Notes under the pieces: model-generated | What the model saw: the letters and a program-made list of their open reading frames with translations, nothing else | Databases searched by the model: none | Told to the model about the DNA's origin: nothing | Made by a program: the position numbers and the translations under genes | Assembly: GCA_017656265.1 (NCBI GenBank) | Contig: JACDOD010000008.1 | Span: forward strand, 1 to 64,000 | DNA: 64,000 bases | Reading direction: 5' to 3' | From: Bacillaceae bacterium | Lineage (GTDB): Bacteria; Bacillota; Bacilli; Bacillales; Alkalibacillaceae | Shown: positions 10,179-20,230 of the stretch, piece by piece | Layout: each line of letters opens with the position of its first letter | Position numbering within the stretch: position 1 is the stretch's first letter

Positions 10179-11405
10179 GTGATCTGGCTGCGCAAACCTT
10201 ATTTCCCGCTTTTTGCAGGAGTGGGGATCTCCTCAATCGGAGATTTTATGTATTTAATTGCTATCAATATACTTGTCTATCAGATCAGTGAATCTGCTTC
10301 ACTCGTTGCCCTGTTATGGATCTTAGGGCCACTGGCTGGCTTTACGATTAAATCATGGTCAGGGGGAATCGTGGATCGCAGACGCAAAAAACAGACAATG
10401 ATTTTAATGGATATTTTACGGGGAAGCTTCATGCTGCTGTTGCCTTTCATGCCTAACGTTCTCTTAATGTATCTGCTGATATTTGCTGCACACACCTGCA
10501 GTGCGTTTTTCGGCCCTGCTTCTGTAGCCTATATAGCAAAAATAGTTCCAGATGAAAAGCGAAGACCCTTTAATGGGATTTTTCAGGCAGTCACCACAGG
10601 CGGTATTATCGTTGGACCTGCTTTAGCCGGTATACTTTTACTTTTTTTATCACCAGAGATCATTATTTTTTTTAATGCATGCTCGTTTTTTATTTCCGCC
10701 TTATTATTAGCACAGCTGCCAGAAATTGAAGAGAAAACTGCTCCCACAAAACAAAAGAACTTTTTTAGAACCTGGAAAGAGGATGGACAAATTATATGGC
10801 AAACAGCAAAAGACCTTAAACATTTTGCACGTTTTTATATCACTTTTCAAATTTCACTTTCCATCGGAATGGCATTGGACGCACTGGAATGGATCTATTC
10901 CAGTGATGTATTAGGACTGGATGAAACCCAGTATAGCTATCTTGTCAGTTCAGCAGGCATCGGCTATGTGGTTGGTTCCATTTTTGCTTCCAGAATCTCT
11001 GAATCTATTAAAAACCGGACTCTCGCAAAAACCGGACTCTTATTCTCCACACTTGGATATATAGGATTTGCTCATAGTCCGTCTTACTGGGTGGCTATTG
11101 TGTCATTTCTGATACTGGGAACCGGACAGGCTGCAGGAAATGCCGGTTTACTGACTCTGTTTCAAAAGACCATCCCCCATGATCGGATTGGTCGCTTCTC
11201 CAGCCTGTGGGCCAGCATCCAGAGTCTTTTGATCATTCTGCTTACCCTGATCTTTGGTATGTGGGGCGACCTTCATCTATCCACTGCTGTACCGGTTCCC
11301 GCATGGATCATGCTCATTAGTACGCTAACCCTCTGGTGGCTCGCTTCATCTGTTGACGAAACACCGAACCAGCCAAATCAAGCAGCTTCTGTTCATACAA
11401 ATTAG
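10179..11405 (+). CDS. MFS transporter
   Basis: 12-TM-like hydrophobic pattern; AGGAGG then GTG at 10179. Confidence 0.8.
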   Translation: MIWLRKPYFPLFAGVGISSIGDFMYLIAINILVYQISESASLVALLWILGPLAGFTIKSWSGGIVDRRRKKQTMILMDILRGSFMLLLPFMPNVLLMYLLIFAAHTCSAFFGPASVAYIAKIVPDEKRRPFNGIFQAVTTGGIIVGPALAGILLLFLSPEIIIFFNACSFFISALLLAQLPEIEEKTAPTKQKNFFRTWKEDGQIIWQTAKDLKHFARFYITFQISLSIGMALDALEWIYSSDVLGLDETQYSYLVSSAGIGYVVGSIFASRISESIKNRTLAKTGLLFSTLGYIGFAHSPSYWVAIVSFLILGTGQAAGNAGLLTLFQKTIPHDRIGRFSSLWASIQSLLIILLTLIFGMWGDLHLSTAVPVPAWIMLISTLTLWWLASSVDETPNQPNQAASVHTN

Positions 11406-11418
11406 AGGAGGAAAATCT

Positions 11419-11934
11419 ATGTCTATTAACCAGAAAAAAAAAGTCTATGAAAACACACATACCAGCGTTTTTGAAGATCAAAAAGAACGCCTATTTTTAC
11501 AAGAAAAAAACCATGAATCTGTCGTCGTTTTAGGTCAGGTTGATGATGAGTTTATCTTAATAGAGCAGTTTCGCCACGGAATTAATCATACCGTCATCCA
11601 GCTGCCCGGCGGGGGAGTGGAGCAGGGGGAACAGCTGGAAGCGGCTGCCCGACGGGAATTTGCAGAAGAGACGGGTTACCAGTGCGGAAAACTGATTTAC
11701 CTTGGAAAACTCTGGCCCGCATCCTGGCGCACCAATGAAGTTACCCATGCATTTTTTACAAATGACATTATTGACAGAGGCGCGCAGCAGCTTGAGTCCC
11801 ATGAACATATTAGCATCATTCACATGGGTGTTTCCGAATGTCTTCAACAGTTCAAACAAAATACCATTCATGATGCTGAGCTTTGTTTCGCATTGCTTCA
11901 GGTAATCCTTCATGGATATATTGAAAAACCATAA
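11419..11934 (+). CDS. NUDIX hydrolase (ADP-ribose pyrophosphatase-like)
   Basis: LPGGGVEQGEQLEAAARREFAEETGY; RBS GAGGAGG before ATG 11419. Confidence 0.82.
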   Translation: MSINQKKKVYENTHTSVFEDQKERLFLQEKNHESVVVLGQVDDEFILIEQFRHGINHTVIQLPGGGVEQGEQLEAAARREFAEETGYQCGKLIYLGKLWPASWRTNEVTHAFFTNDIIDRGAQQLESHEHISIIHMGVSECLQQFKQNTIHDAELCFALLQVILHGYIEKP

Positions 11935-12075
11935 GCATAATTTTTCTTGATCCTATCTCATACAAAAGTATGAAGGACCTTGCTTCAAAAGTCTATTACT
12001 CTTCCTTTCAGCATTCTCTAAAATAAAATTAACTTAACTTTTACAGTAAAGGACATGAAGGAGGAAGTCGCTGAA

Positions 12076-12975
12076 ATGGAAGATAATTATCTCGATAAAG
12101 GACTACTTGCTCTGGCAATAGCAGGAGAAAAATCAGTATTTTCCGGTCACTATGGCGCAGCTTTTCTTGCAGCTTATTTTATGGATGAAGAAAATGACCT
12201 TCCAGAACATGTAAAAGAAAGCTTAACTAGAAATTGCACTTCTATCGAAAAAGAACACAAAGAATTTTTTGACTACAATCAATTGCCCGAAAAAAATCAA
12301 CAAGCCAGTCTGGACCCTTTAGTCCAGAGTATTCGCCAAAATCTCAAAGTTTTACGGTCATCGGGTCATGGGGTGATCCTTGGTGTATTAGCATTGAAAG
12401 CCCTGAAAAAGCGAACGGAGTTATGCACAGAATTTATAGTAAATGGGATTTCCCGGTTAGTTCTGAATGCATTAAATGACCGCCAGAACCGCTACTATCA
12501 TTACGACAATTATTTTCTCGTGACAGAGGATGACGTGTTCGGAATTCCATCATATCATTCCACCGAGGATTTAATCGAAGTGGCGTTTGCAGAATGCAGA
12601 TGGGCGGCACCTGATCAGTCCATTAACGGCAACTACTACTTTTTTTCCGGTGAATTAGAACATGGAGTAACCTTGGCACATGCCCTGGTAGAACTTGAAC
12701 AAATGGGCTATGAGGAACTGGCAAAAACCGGGTATCACATTCATCGGCTGCAAATGTTTTTGAACCGACAGCGTCCGGAAGAAATTATCCAGCAAACTAT
12801 TGTAGCCCCCGGGTTATCATCTGTTCTGGATAAAAAATACTGGGCACAGACTTTTAAAGACCCGCATAGTATTAAAGTTCCTTATGCCACTTTAGCTTTA
12901 CTGAAAAAACTTTCCCCATCCAAAAGGGCCACAGCAGAGTATTATGTCTGTAAATTGTTGTCAGAATTAAACTAA
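12076..12975 (+). CDS. Hypothetical His-rich, probably helical protein
   Basis: Full-length ORF with RBS GGAGGA; SGHY, SGHG, EHGVTLAHAL and GYHIHRL motifs; family not recognised. Confidence 0.6.
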   Translation: MEDNYLDKGLLALAIAGEKSVFSGHYGAAFLAAYFMDEENDLPEHVKESLTRNCTSIEKEHKEFFDYNQLPEKNQQASLDPLVQSIRQNLKVLRSSGHGVILGVLALKALKKRTELCTEFIVNGISRLVLNALNDRQNRYYHYDNYFLVTEDDVFGIPSYHSTEDLIEVAFAECRWAAPDQSINGNYYFFSGELEHGVTLAHALVELEQMGYEELAKTGYHIHRLQMFLNRQRPEEIIQQTIVAPGLSSVLDKKYWAQTFKDPHSIKVPYATLALLKKLSPSKRATAEYYVCKLLSELN

Positions 12976-13016
12976 TGTCGAACACATTTTTTCTTCATCG
13001 TACAAAAAAAGGAAAG

Positions 13017-13439
13017 ATGGTGACTAAGATGAAACCCTGGAGCAGCGATCTGCCCGTTGTACAATTCCGAATAGCCAGACCTACTGATCAGATGAAACAG
13101 GTCATCGCATTTTATGAAGACGGGTTAGGACTGAAACGGATCGGTGGCTTTAAAGGTCATGCAGGATATGATGGCGTCATGTTTGGATTGCCTGGAACAG
13201 ATTATCATCTGGAATTTACAGCTCATGAAGATGGAAGTCCCTGTCCTGCGCCAACGAAGGATAATCTGCTGGTTTTCTACATTCCTGATAAAGAAAAACT
13301 GGACGCCATGGCAAAGCGCCTGGCTAAAATGGGATATCCTGAGGTCGAACCGGAGAACCCCTACTGGAAGGAAAAAGGCGTTACCATTGAAGATCCCGAT
13401 GGCTGGCGTATTGTTTTAATGAACACCGAGGGGATTTGA
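13017..13439 (+). CDS. VOC/glyoxalase family protein
   Basis: VQFRIARPTDQMKQVIAFYEDGLGL...VTIEDPDGWRIVL. Confidence 0.82.
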   Translation: MVTKMKPWSSDLPVVQFRIARPTDQMKQVIAFYEDGLGLKRIGGFKGHAGYDGVMFGLPGTDYHLEFTAHEDGSPCPAPTKDNLLVFYIPDKEKLDAMAKRLAKMGYPEVEPENPYWKEKGVTIEDPDGWRIVLMNTEGI

Positions 13440-13533
13440 AGAACATTTCATAATTACCTCATCTAATACAAATATGGTTCTATGAATGGATTATTATGGA
13501 TGTTATACTGTGTTTAACACTCCCCATTTATAG

Positions 13534-14085
13534 GTGTTGATGTGTATGTTTGGCAAATGGAAGATTTTCATATTCATCAGTTTTATTGCATTTTTAACCA
13601 GTGTAGCTTTTAAAGATGACAAACAGGAAATCAGACAAATTGTTCACTCATCAATCGTTTATCCGGCAATTAATGTTGTTCATATTGAACAGCTTGATCA
13701 TGATCAGGCTATTGCATTTTACGAATGGGACTCTGCAGGACAGCGCCATTTTGGAAGGGCATTCCTGAAAAAAAGTATATTTGGATGGACATATAGTGGA
13801 GCGTCATCCAGCTACCTTTCTGATAACCATTCATTCAGCTGGAGTTTCTCAAATTTAGCTTATCACTTTTCCGGTTATACAGGGGTACTAAGCGGCAAAA
13901 TTTTAGACCCTGACATTGAGGAAATACAGATTGTTACTCCCGACGGAAATAATTATAGCGCAACGATTATTGAATACAGCCCCAATCAAAAGCTCTGGTT
14001 CATCATCTCAGATCACGATGAACTTGTCGGCTCTACGATTATAGCTCAATCTGCTGAAGGTGAAACCATCGAACAGTTTTATTAA
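13534..14085 (+). CDS. Hypothetical membrane-anchored protein
   Basis: Single N-terminal TM then soluble domain; followed by terminator. Confidence 0.55.
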   Translation: MLMCMFGKWKIFIFISFIAFLTSVAFKDDKQEIRQIVHSSIVYPAINVVHIEQLDHDQAIAFYEWDSAGQRHFGRAFLKKSIFGWTYSGASSSYLSDNHSFSWSFSNLAYHFSGYTGVLSGKILDPDIEEIQIVTPDGNNYSATIIEYSPNQKLWFIISDHDELVGSTIIAQSAEGETIEQFY

Positions 14086-14132
14086 TTCTCGAATATGGAC
14101 AAAAAAGTTGAAACAAAGGCACAAAAATGAAA

Positions 14133-14180
14133 GCCGGACTAAATTCATTCATCATATGAATTAGTCCGGAAATTTTCATG
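14133..14180. terminator. Intrinsic terminator
   Basis: CCGGACTAAATTC...GAATTAGTCCGG. Confidence 0.65.
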
Positions 14181-14237
14181 TTATCAGCATGCTTCGCTTT
14201 CCACAGACAGAACATTTTAACTGTATTGAATCTTTTT

Positions 14238-14660
14238 TTATAACGCCTTTGGTTTTAACTGTACATCAATGTTTCCTCTGGTTGCCTTTGAATAAGGACA
14301 GACTTCATGGGCAAGTGCAGCCAGTTCCTCTGCCTCTTGCTGTGATACGCCCTTCACCTCAATATTTAGCGTAACCCCAATCTTAAACCCATTATCTTCC
14401 GGGTCTTTTAAGAAGCTGACATCGGCTCTTACTGTGGACTCAACCTCTTTTCTCTTCTTTTTAGCTACGAGATTAAAAGCACCGTCATAACAAGCAGCAT
14501 ATGCTGCTGCAAACAATTGTTCAGGGTTTGTTCCCTTTTCATCGGTTCCATCAGTCGGCATGACCACGTTTAAATCAATCAGTCCGTCATCCGATTTGAC
14601 ATGACCTCTTCGGCCGCCTTTGGCAGTCGCGCTGGATGTAAAAAGTACTTCACTCATCAT
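14238..14660 (-). CDS. Organic hydroperoxide resistance protein (Ohr/OsmC)
   Basis: AAYAACYDGAFN and HEVCPYSKATRGN cysteine motifs. Confidence 0.9.
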   Translation of the reverse strand: MMSEVLFTSSATAKGGRRGHVKSDDGLIDLNVVMPTDGTDEKGTNPEQLFAAAYAACYDGAFNLVAKKKRKEVESTVRADVSFLKDPEDNGFKIGVTLNIEVKGVSQQEAEELAALAHEVCPYSKATRGNIDVQLKPKAL

Positions 14661-14854
14661 TTTTCACCTCACTGATATGACTTTTACTGTTATCTTCCTC
14701 ATTTTATGAATGTTCAAACATTTTTTATGCATGTTTAGTGAGCTTCACAAAGTATATCATAGAGCGGGGGCAGGAATGATGAGGCTATTTGTCAAAAGTG
14801 AAGGGAATTACGGTTGAAATTTTGTCATATATGATTCGTGCCTGTACCTGTAGC

Positions 14855-15163
14855 TCAACCGGCCTTTTCGTTTTTTCGATGGGCGTGATAAAAATAACTG
14901 AACGTAAATACGACACTGCCTATTGCAGAAAATCCAATGATATACACCCCATCCCCGCCGTGGGACTTTCCAGTCAGATTCCAGATAGCATAGGGAATCA
15001 AAAGCATAAAAAAGACTAACGGAATCCCCCACAACAGTAACAGAATATTTTTCCCGGCTTCTTTCATGACCGTATGAACCCTTATTTTTTCGGCGGAGAT
15101 GATCTGATGAATAACGAATACTGTTCCCAGCAAAGAACCAATGAACAGAAAAAAATCAACCAT
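14855..15163 (-). CDS. Small membrane protein, unknown function
   Basis: 3 TM-like segments. Confidence 0.5.
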   Translation of the reverse strand: MVDFFLFIGSLLGTVFVIHQIISAEKIRVHTVMKEAGKNILLLLWGIPLVFFMLLIPYAIWNLTGKSHGGDGVYIIGFSAIGSVVFTFSYFYHAHRKNEKAG

Positions 15164-15265
15164 TATTTTCCTCCGCTTCTCCTGCCTATTTTTCCAACAT
15201 GAGGTAAATATTGTTATAAAGAGATTATCACAAACTACATCAATTGAAAACCACTCCCAGGATAT

Positions 15266-15301
15266 ACAAAAAATCAGCCAACTGATGCTGGCTGATTTTT
15301 T
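15266..15301. terminator. Bidirectional intrinsic terminator
   Basis: AAAAAATCAGCCA...TGGCTGATTTTTT. Confidence 0.8.
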
Positions 15302-15304
15302 CCT

Positions 15305-15832
15305 TTACCTGTTCATCTGATTCCATTCGATAGATCCTGATTTATTTTCATAGTCCAAATTGACCGTAAAATTATGTTTGGCATAAAAATGTTCGAGCCG
15401 ATCGACGTGATCCCAGTCCCTTTTCACAATATCCCCTTTGATTGCCTGGATATTCTGCTGGATAGCGATGTCTTTCAAATAGTTCATTAAAATGGATCCG
15501 TAGCCCTGATCTTCCGGACCTTTTATATCGGCTATATGAATTTTGTTGTTATCCGTATATTCGGCCTGAATACAGAAATCCCATGATCCCCGAAATGGTG
15601 ACTGACAATCATCCAGCATGACCCTGCAAATGTTGCCATCATCTTCTTTATACACGATCACCCAGTTGGAATGCTTCGTGTGGTCGATCCCGATTATGTC
15701 ATAACGCCGAGATATCTTTTTCATATTTTCCCGCATTCGATAAACCTGAAACTCTAATTCTTCCAGTTCCTTTTGCCGCTCTTCGGGATCTGTCTGGACT
15801 GGATCAGCTTCTAACAGCTTTGAAAAACCCAT
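15305..15832 (-). CDS. GNAT-like acetyltransferase with N-terminal coiled-coil segment
   Basis: GPEDQGYGSILMNYLKDIA acetyl-CoA loop; HFYAKHNF. Confidence 0.6.
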   Translation of the reverse strand: MGFSKLLEADPVQTDPEERQKELEELEFQVYRMRENMKKISRRYDIIGIDHTKHSNWVIVYKEDDGNICRVMLDDCQSPFRGSWDFCIQAEYTDNNKIHIADIKGPEDQGYGSILMNYLKDIAIQQNIQAIKGDIVKRDWDHVDRLEHFYAKHNFTVNLDYENKSGSIEWNQMNR

Positions 15833-15937
15833 GGAATACTCCTTCCTAATCTATCAAAACATTTTCCGTACAATGAATGCACACAATTTGCTATTGTACT
15901 AGAAATATGCCTGTATAGCAAACGAGACAGTGATTCC

Positions 15938-17383
15938 TTATTCTTCCTCCTTGTTTAAAAACTGTTCAACCCTCTTCATATACTCATCACAGTCATATGC
16001 ATTGTACAGATGGGAAGCAAGCCGTACGGGATCACCAAAAAAGAACCGTTCATATAATGTTTGCCTGGACCCAAAGGAACTCATTGAGAGATCCCATGCT
16101 AACCGGAATAGCTTTACCCGGTCCCGGGCTTCCCTGGTTGCACCCTGCAAATAAACATGTAATTCTTCCTTTATATCAGACTGAAAATCTTTTTCCGATG
16201 GGATCAGCATCAGGCCACTGGCTCCAAGCTGCTGGATGATTTCAGCAAAACGGGGATATAATCGGGGAAACGTATTTATCGCTGCAATCAGCGGGGGTTG
16301 TGCAGGACGCATAACGCCCCATTGATCTCGTTCCGCTTCCACTTCTGAACGGATGAGAAAAGAGCGCATAGTTTCAAGACCAACTATAATCTCTGATACC
16401 TTTTCCTGCACATGCTGGTATTCCCCAATCTGTATGGTGTCCACGATCATTTGAACCAGCCCGAGAATAAATTCAGTTTTTACCACCTGTCGGCTTGCCA
16501 CCTGATGAAGAGCTAAAGGGATAAATGCGCTTTCGATGAAAAAACTGCTGGATGCCGGCACATTATTGTAAAAAAACACCCGCTCCCATGGAACGAGAAC
16601 GTGGTCAAACACAACAATGGTATCCATTTCTTCAAAACGTGAACTTAACGGGTAATCAAAGGAAGAATCTTTATAGGCAAAAGACTCCCGGCAAACAAAA
16701 GATAACCCACGTGTATTACTCGGAATAGAAAAAGCAAAAGCCTGTTCGGGATACAAAGATCCTGGTGCTGAAAACACGAACAGTTCGTCTGTGATCCCTC
16801 CCTGGGTTGCAAGTAGTCTGGCTCCTTTGACAACAATGCCATCCTCATTTTCTTTAATCACTCGAGCTGCAGTCATTTCTTCTTCATCCTCCAGATAAAA
16901 TTGTGAACGGTTCACCTGGGGATTGATAAAAGTGTGGGTAAACGATAAGTCCTGATCCCGCGCCTTTTCATAAAAAGAAATAAGATGATCCGGAAAGCAA
17001 TTTTTCTTACCATTTAATAGTTTCGCCGAAGAGGCTAAAGCAGTGATGACCGTATTCATATAATCCGGACTTCTCCCCATCATTCCCGCCGTCGACTTTG
17101 CCCACTCCTGTATCATGTTTCTGCGCTTGACCAGATCTTCTTTTGTTTTTGGAATCAAGTAAGACATCCCTACCCTCTCGCCAGTTTTGGGTGAACGAAA
17201 AGTCATTTTATTCTGAATGGTTTTATCGTGCTGCAGATCATACAGCTCAGCTTGACTTTTCATGACTCCCTTAAATGCCGGATGAGATGAGAGATTTTCT
17301 GAAATCTGCTTCCCTTCGAACCAGACATTAGGCTTGAGATGATTGATCCGTCTGATATATTCCGCACCAGTGATTGCCCCCAT
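15938..17383 (-). CDS. 4-hydroxyphenylacetate 3-monooxygenase oxygenase component-like (HpaB family)
   Basis: HpaB/4-BUDH family sequence (GAITGAEYIRRI..., FDHVLVPWERVF). Confidence 0.85.
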   Translation of the reverse strand: MGAITGAEYIRRINHLKPNVWFEGKQISENLSSHPAFKGVMKSQAELYDLQHDKTIQNKMTFRSPKTGERVGMSYLIPKTKEDLVKRRNMIQEWAKSTAGMMGRSPDYMNTVITALASSAKLLNGKKNCFPDHLISFYEKARDQDLSFTHTFINPQVNRSQFYLEDEEEMTAARVIKENEDGIVVKGARLLATQGGITDELFVFSAPGSLYPEQAFAFSIPSNTRGLSFVCRESFAYKDSSFDYPLSSRFEEMDTIVVFDHVLVPWERVFFYNNVPASSSFFIESAFIPLALHQVASRQVVKTEFILGLVQMIVDTIQIGEYQHVQEKVSEIIVGLETMRSFLIRSEVEAERDQWGVMRPAQPPLIAAINTFPRLYPRFAEIIQQLGASGLMLIPSEKDFQSDIKEELHVYLQGATREARDRVKLFRLAWDLSMSSFGSRQTLYERFFFGDPVRLASHLYNAYDCDEYMKRVEQFLNKEEE

Positions 17384-17639
17384 GCATTCCAACTCCTAAA
17401 TCTGTATTGTGCTATCAACCATATATATGCTCCATACGCTTTATTCTTACTATTCATCGTATTTTATCTATGCCAATGAAGTTACTGAAAAACTTGTAAA
17501 AATTAAATGAGTTATCTAGTAATCAGAACTGAAGATCAGCAATACACACCTATTGATCAGCAATTCATCGTGTGAAACAAATCCTTGACAGCCCTTTCCA
17601 ACACGAGTAAAATACACAGAAAAACAAGCAAGCAAAATC

Positions 17640-17883
17640 AATGAAAAAGAGAGTAGTCATTTGTGGAGCCTGGCAGCGAGTCAGGGATGGTGGGAGCCTG
17701 ATGCGAAGCAAATGATGAACCGGACTTTTGAGATGCTCACCTGAACGGTTCAGTAGGGTGTGCCGGGAAAAACCCGTTATCCTTCATGAGCAGGTTCTTA
17801 CAACGAACAATAAGAGTGGCACCGCGGGAGAAGTATATAAACTCTCGTCTCTTCTAAGGAAGAGGCGGGAGTCTTTATTTTTT
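17640..17883 (+). promoter_or_regulatory. T-box leader upstream of argS, candidate CGG specifier in GAACCGGA
   Basis: AGTGGCACCGCGGGAGAA T-box core, GGATGGTGGGAGCC distal stem I, terminator CTCTCGTCTCTTC...GAAGAGGCGGGAGTCTTTATTTTTTT. Confidence 0.88.
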
Positions 17884-17906
17884 TACAAAGGAGGCGAAAG
17901 AAAAAC

Positions 17907-19601
17907 ATGAATGATAAATCTGAATTCACAGCAAGCATCAAACATGCTCTCGGTGGCAAACTGGAGCAAAACCAGATTGAAAAACTGATCGAAAAACCGA
18001 AAAGTCCTGACCATGGGGATCTGGCTTTTCCCTGTTTTTCACTGGCTAAAATGGAACGAAAAGCACCACACCTCATCGCTCAGGGACTAAGTTCTAACAT
18101 AACATCAAGCCTGTTTGAAAAAGTGGAACCCGCGGGTGGGTATGTCAACGTATTCCTGAACAAAAACACCGTGGCCCGGCATGTTCTGGCGGAAATTATT
18201 CAAAAAAAGGGGGATTATGGTTCACAAAATATAGGAAACAAGGGGGTAGTCACCATTGATATGTCTTCTCCTAATATCGCCAAGCCCTTTTCCATGGGAC
18301 ACCTGCGCTCTACAGTGATTGGAAATTCGCTGGCTCTGATCCTGGAGAAATGCGGATTCCAGCCGATGAAAATAAATTACCTTGGTGACTGGGGGACTCA
18401 GTTTGGCAAGCTGATAGCAGCCTATAAGATGTGGGGGAACGAGCAGCAAGTAAAAGAAAATCCAATCAAGGAATTGCTTAAACTATACATCAAATTTCAT
18501 GAGGAGGCCGAAACAAACGCTGAACTCGACGAGAAAGGCAGGAAGTGGTTTAAGCGCCTGGAAGATGGCGACGAGGAAGCCCTAAATCTGTGGAAATGGT
18601 TTAAAGAAGAATCCCTAAAAGAATTTAACCGAATCTACAAACTCCTCGATATTGAATTTGATTCCTATAACGGAGAAGCCTATTACAATGACAAAATGGA
18701 CGATACCGTAAAACTCCTTCAGAAAAAAGAATTACTGACCGAATCTGATCATGCCCTGGTCGTGGAACTATCAGATGAAAATCTGCCTCCATGCCTGATT
18801 AAAAAATCTGACGGGGCAACCCTTTATGCGACAAGAGATCTTACCGCTGCGATTGATCGCAAACAGCGTTATGATTTTGTTCAATCCCTTTATGTGGTCG
18901 GGCATGAACAAAGTCTTCATTTTCAGCAAATCATCGGGGTACTCCAAAAGATGGGTTTTTCCTGGGCCGATTCCATGACTCATGTTCCCTTCGGCATGGT
19001 ACTGAAAGATGGCAAGAAAATGTCCACTCGAAAAGGCAAAGTCGTCTTGCTCGAGGATGTACTGGAGGAATCGACTGAGATGGCCTATCAAAATATTACA
19101 GTAAAAAATCCGGATCTGCCGGACAAGGAAACGGTCGCCAAACAGGTTGGAGTGGGCGCCATCATTTTTCATGACTTGAAAAACTTTCGCATGAATGATA
19201 TCGACTTTTCACTGGAGGATATGCTTCGTTTTGAAGGAGAAACCGGCCCTTATGTTCAATATACGAACGCAAGAGCCCAGTCGATTCTTCGAAAATCACA
19301 CTTTGAGCCGGATATGGCCACCGCTGATTCATTTGAGTGTGTCGATCAGGAGTGGGAGATCATGACTCTTTTAAAGGAATTCCCTGAAGTGATCAAACGC
19401 GCCCAGGAACAGCTGGATCCTTCCCAGATTGCCAGATATGCAATATCCCTGGCCCGTGCATTTAATAAATATTACGCACATGTAAGAATCCTGGATCCAG
19501 ATGACCGACAGGATCAGCGACTCATCCTTGTTTACGCTGTCACCACCGTCCTTAAGGAAAGCTTGCGCCTGCTGGGCATCCAGGCTCCAGATGAAATGTA
19601 A
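17907..19601 (+). CDS. argS: Arginyl-tRNA synthetase
   Basis: SSPNIAKPFSMGHLRSTVIGNSL, KMSTRKGKVVLL. Confidence 0.93.
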   Translation: MNDKSEFTASIKHALGGKLEQNQIEKLIEKPKSPDHGDLAFPCFSLAKMERKAPHLIAQGLSSNITSSLFEKVEPAGGYVNVFLNKNTVARHVLAEIIQKKGDYGSQNIGNKGVVTIDMSSPNIAKPFSMGHLRSTVIGNSLALILEKCGFQPMKINYLGDWGTQFGKLIAAYKMWGNEQQVKENPIKELLKLYIKFHEEAETNAELDEKGRKWFKRLEDGDEEALNLWKWFKEESLKEFNRIYKLLDIEFDSYNGEAYYNDKMDDTVKLLQKKELLTESDHALVVELSDENLPPCLIKKSDGATLYATRDLTAAIDRKQRYDFVQSLYVVGHEQSLHFQQIIGVLQKMGFSWADSMTHVPFGMVLKDGKKMSTRKGKVVLLEDVLEESTEMAYQNITVKNPDLPDKETVAKQVGVGAIIFHDLKNFRMNDIDFSLEDMLRFEGETGPYVQYTNARAQSILRKSHFEPDMATADSFECVDQEWEIMTLLKEFPEVIKRAQEQLDPSQIARYAISLARAFNKYYAHVRILDPDDRQDQRLILVYAVTTVLKESLRLLGIQAPDEM

Positions 19602-19757
19602 ATCATTACCTTTGACTGCTGCAGAGGGATTGATTTACGATTTAGAAAAGTTTTCTCTCCCCTTCAGCGTTTGCTTCCTAAAAACAATATTACAAAGGCT
19701 GTCCTGCCATTCCAGAACTTAAAGGGCAGCCTTTCAAAACCTCAGGAGGATGAAAAA

Positions 19758-20033
19758 ATGGAATTTCTCATTCTGGTCGCTGCTGGTACTGCTGCTTTGC
19801 TCGTTATTATTTCGCTGCTTTTAAAGCGAATAGTTCCAGAAGTGCATAACAAAATCTCGATCATCAGTTTCACTGGCTTTCTTTTAATCAGTATCGGAAT
19901 CATCGTGTACAGCTATATTGCTGGCGGGTGGAAAGGGATGGGATATGGCTTATTAGGTCTGGCGATTTTATCAGGTACCATAATCGGAGGAATCATTCAA
20001 TACATGTTGAGTGTCAGATCCAGAATACGTTAA
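19758..20033 (+). CDS. Small membrane protein, YesK-like
   Basis: Three TM segments; GGAGG before ATG 19758. Confidence 0.5.
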   Translation: MEFLILVAAGTAALLVIISLLLKRIVPEVHNKISIISFTGFLLISIGIIVYSYIAGGWKGMGYGLLGLAILSGTIIGGIIQYMLSVRSRIR

Positions 20034-20205
20034 ATGTTCCAATAAGCAGTTCTTTAATAAAACCCAACGTCATCAACAGCAAAAAGACGATGATGGTTGC
20101 CAGAAGATCTTTTGCTGTAAAAATTTTAGGCTCCCTCTCATTAAAATTTTTAATAATAAAAAATACAACACTAGCAAAAAACATCGTTAACGGTTCACTG
20201 AACAC
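20014..20205 (-). CDS. Small hypothetical membrane protein (63 aa)
   Basis: Two hydrophobic segments, GTG start with GGGGTG upstream, downstream of pepE on same strand. Confidence 0.35.
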   Translation of the reverse strand: MFSEPLTMFFASVVFFIIKNFNEREPKIFTAKDLLATIIVFLLLMTLGFIKELLIGTFNVFWI

Positions 20206-20230
20206 ACCCCATCACTGCTTTCACCCTTTC

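Noticed and set aside
17728-17910. 60-aa ORF
   Set aside because: Lies within the argS T-box/terminator
18771-19172. 133-aa antisense ORF
   Set aside because: Shadow of argS
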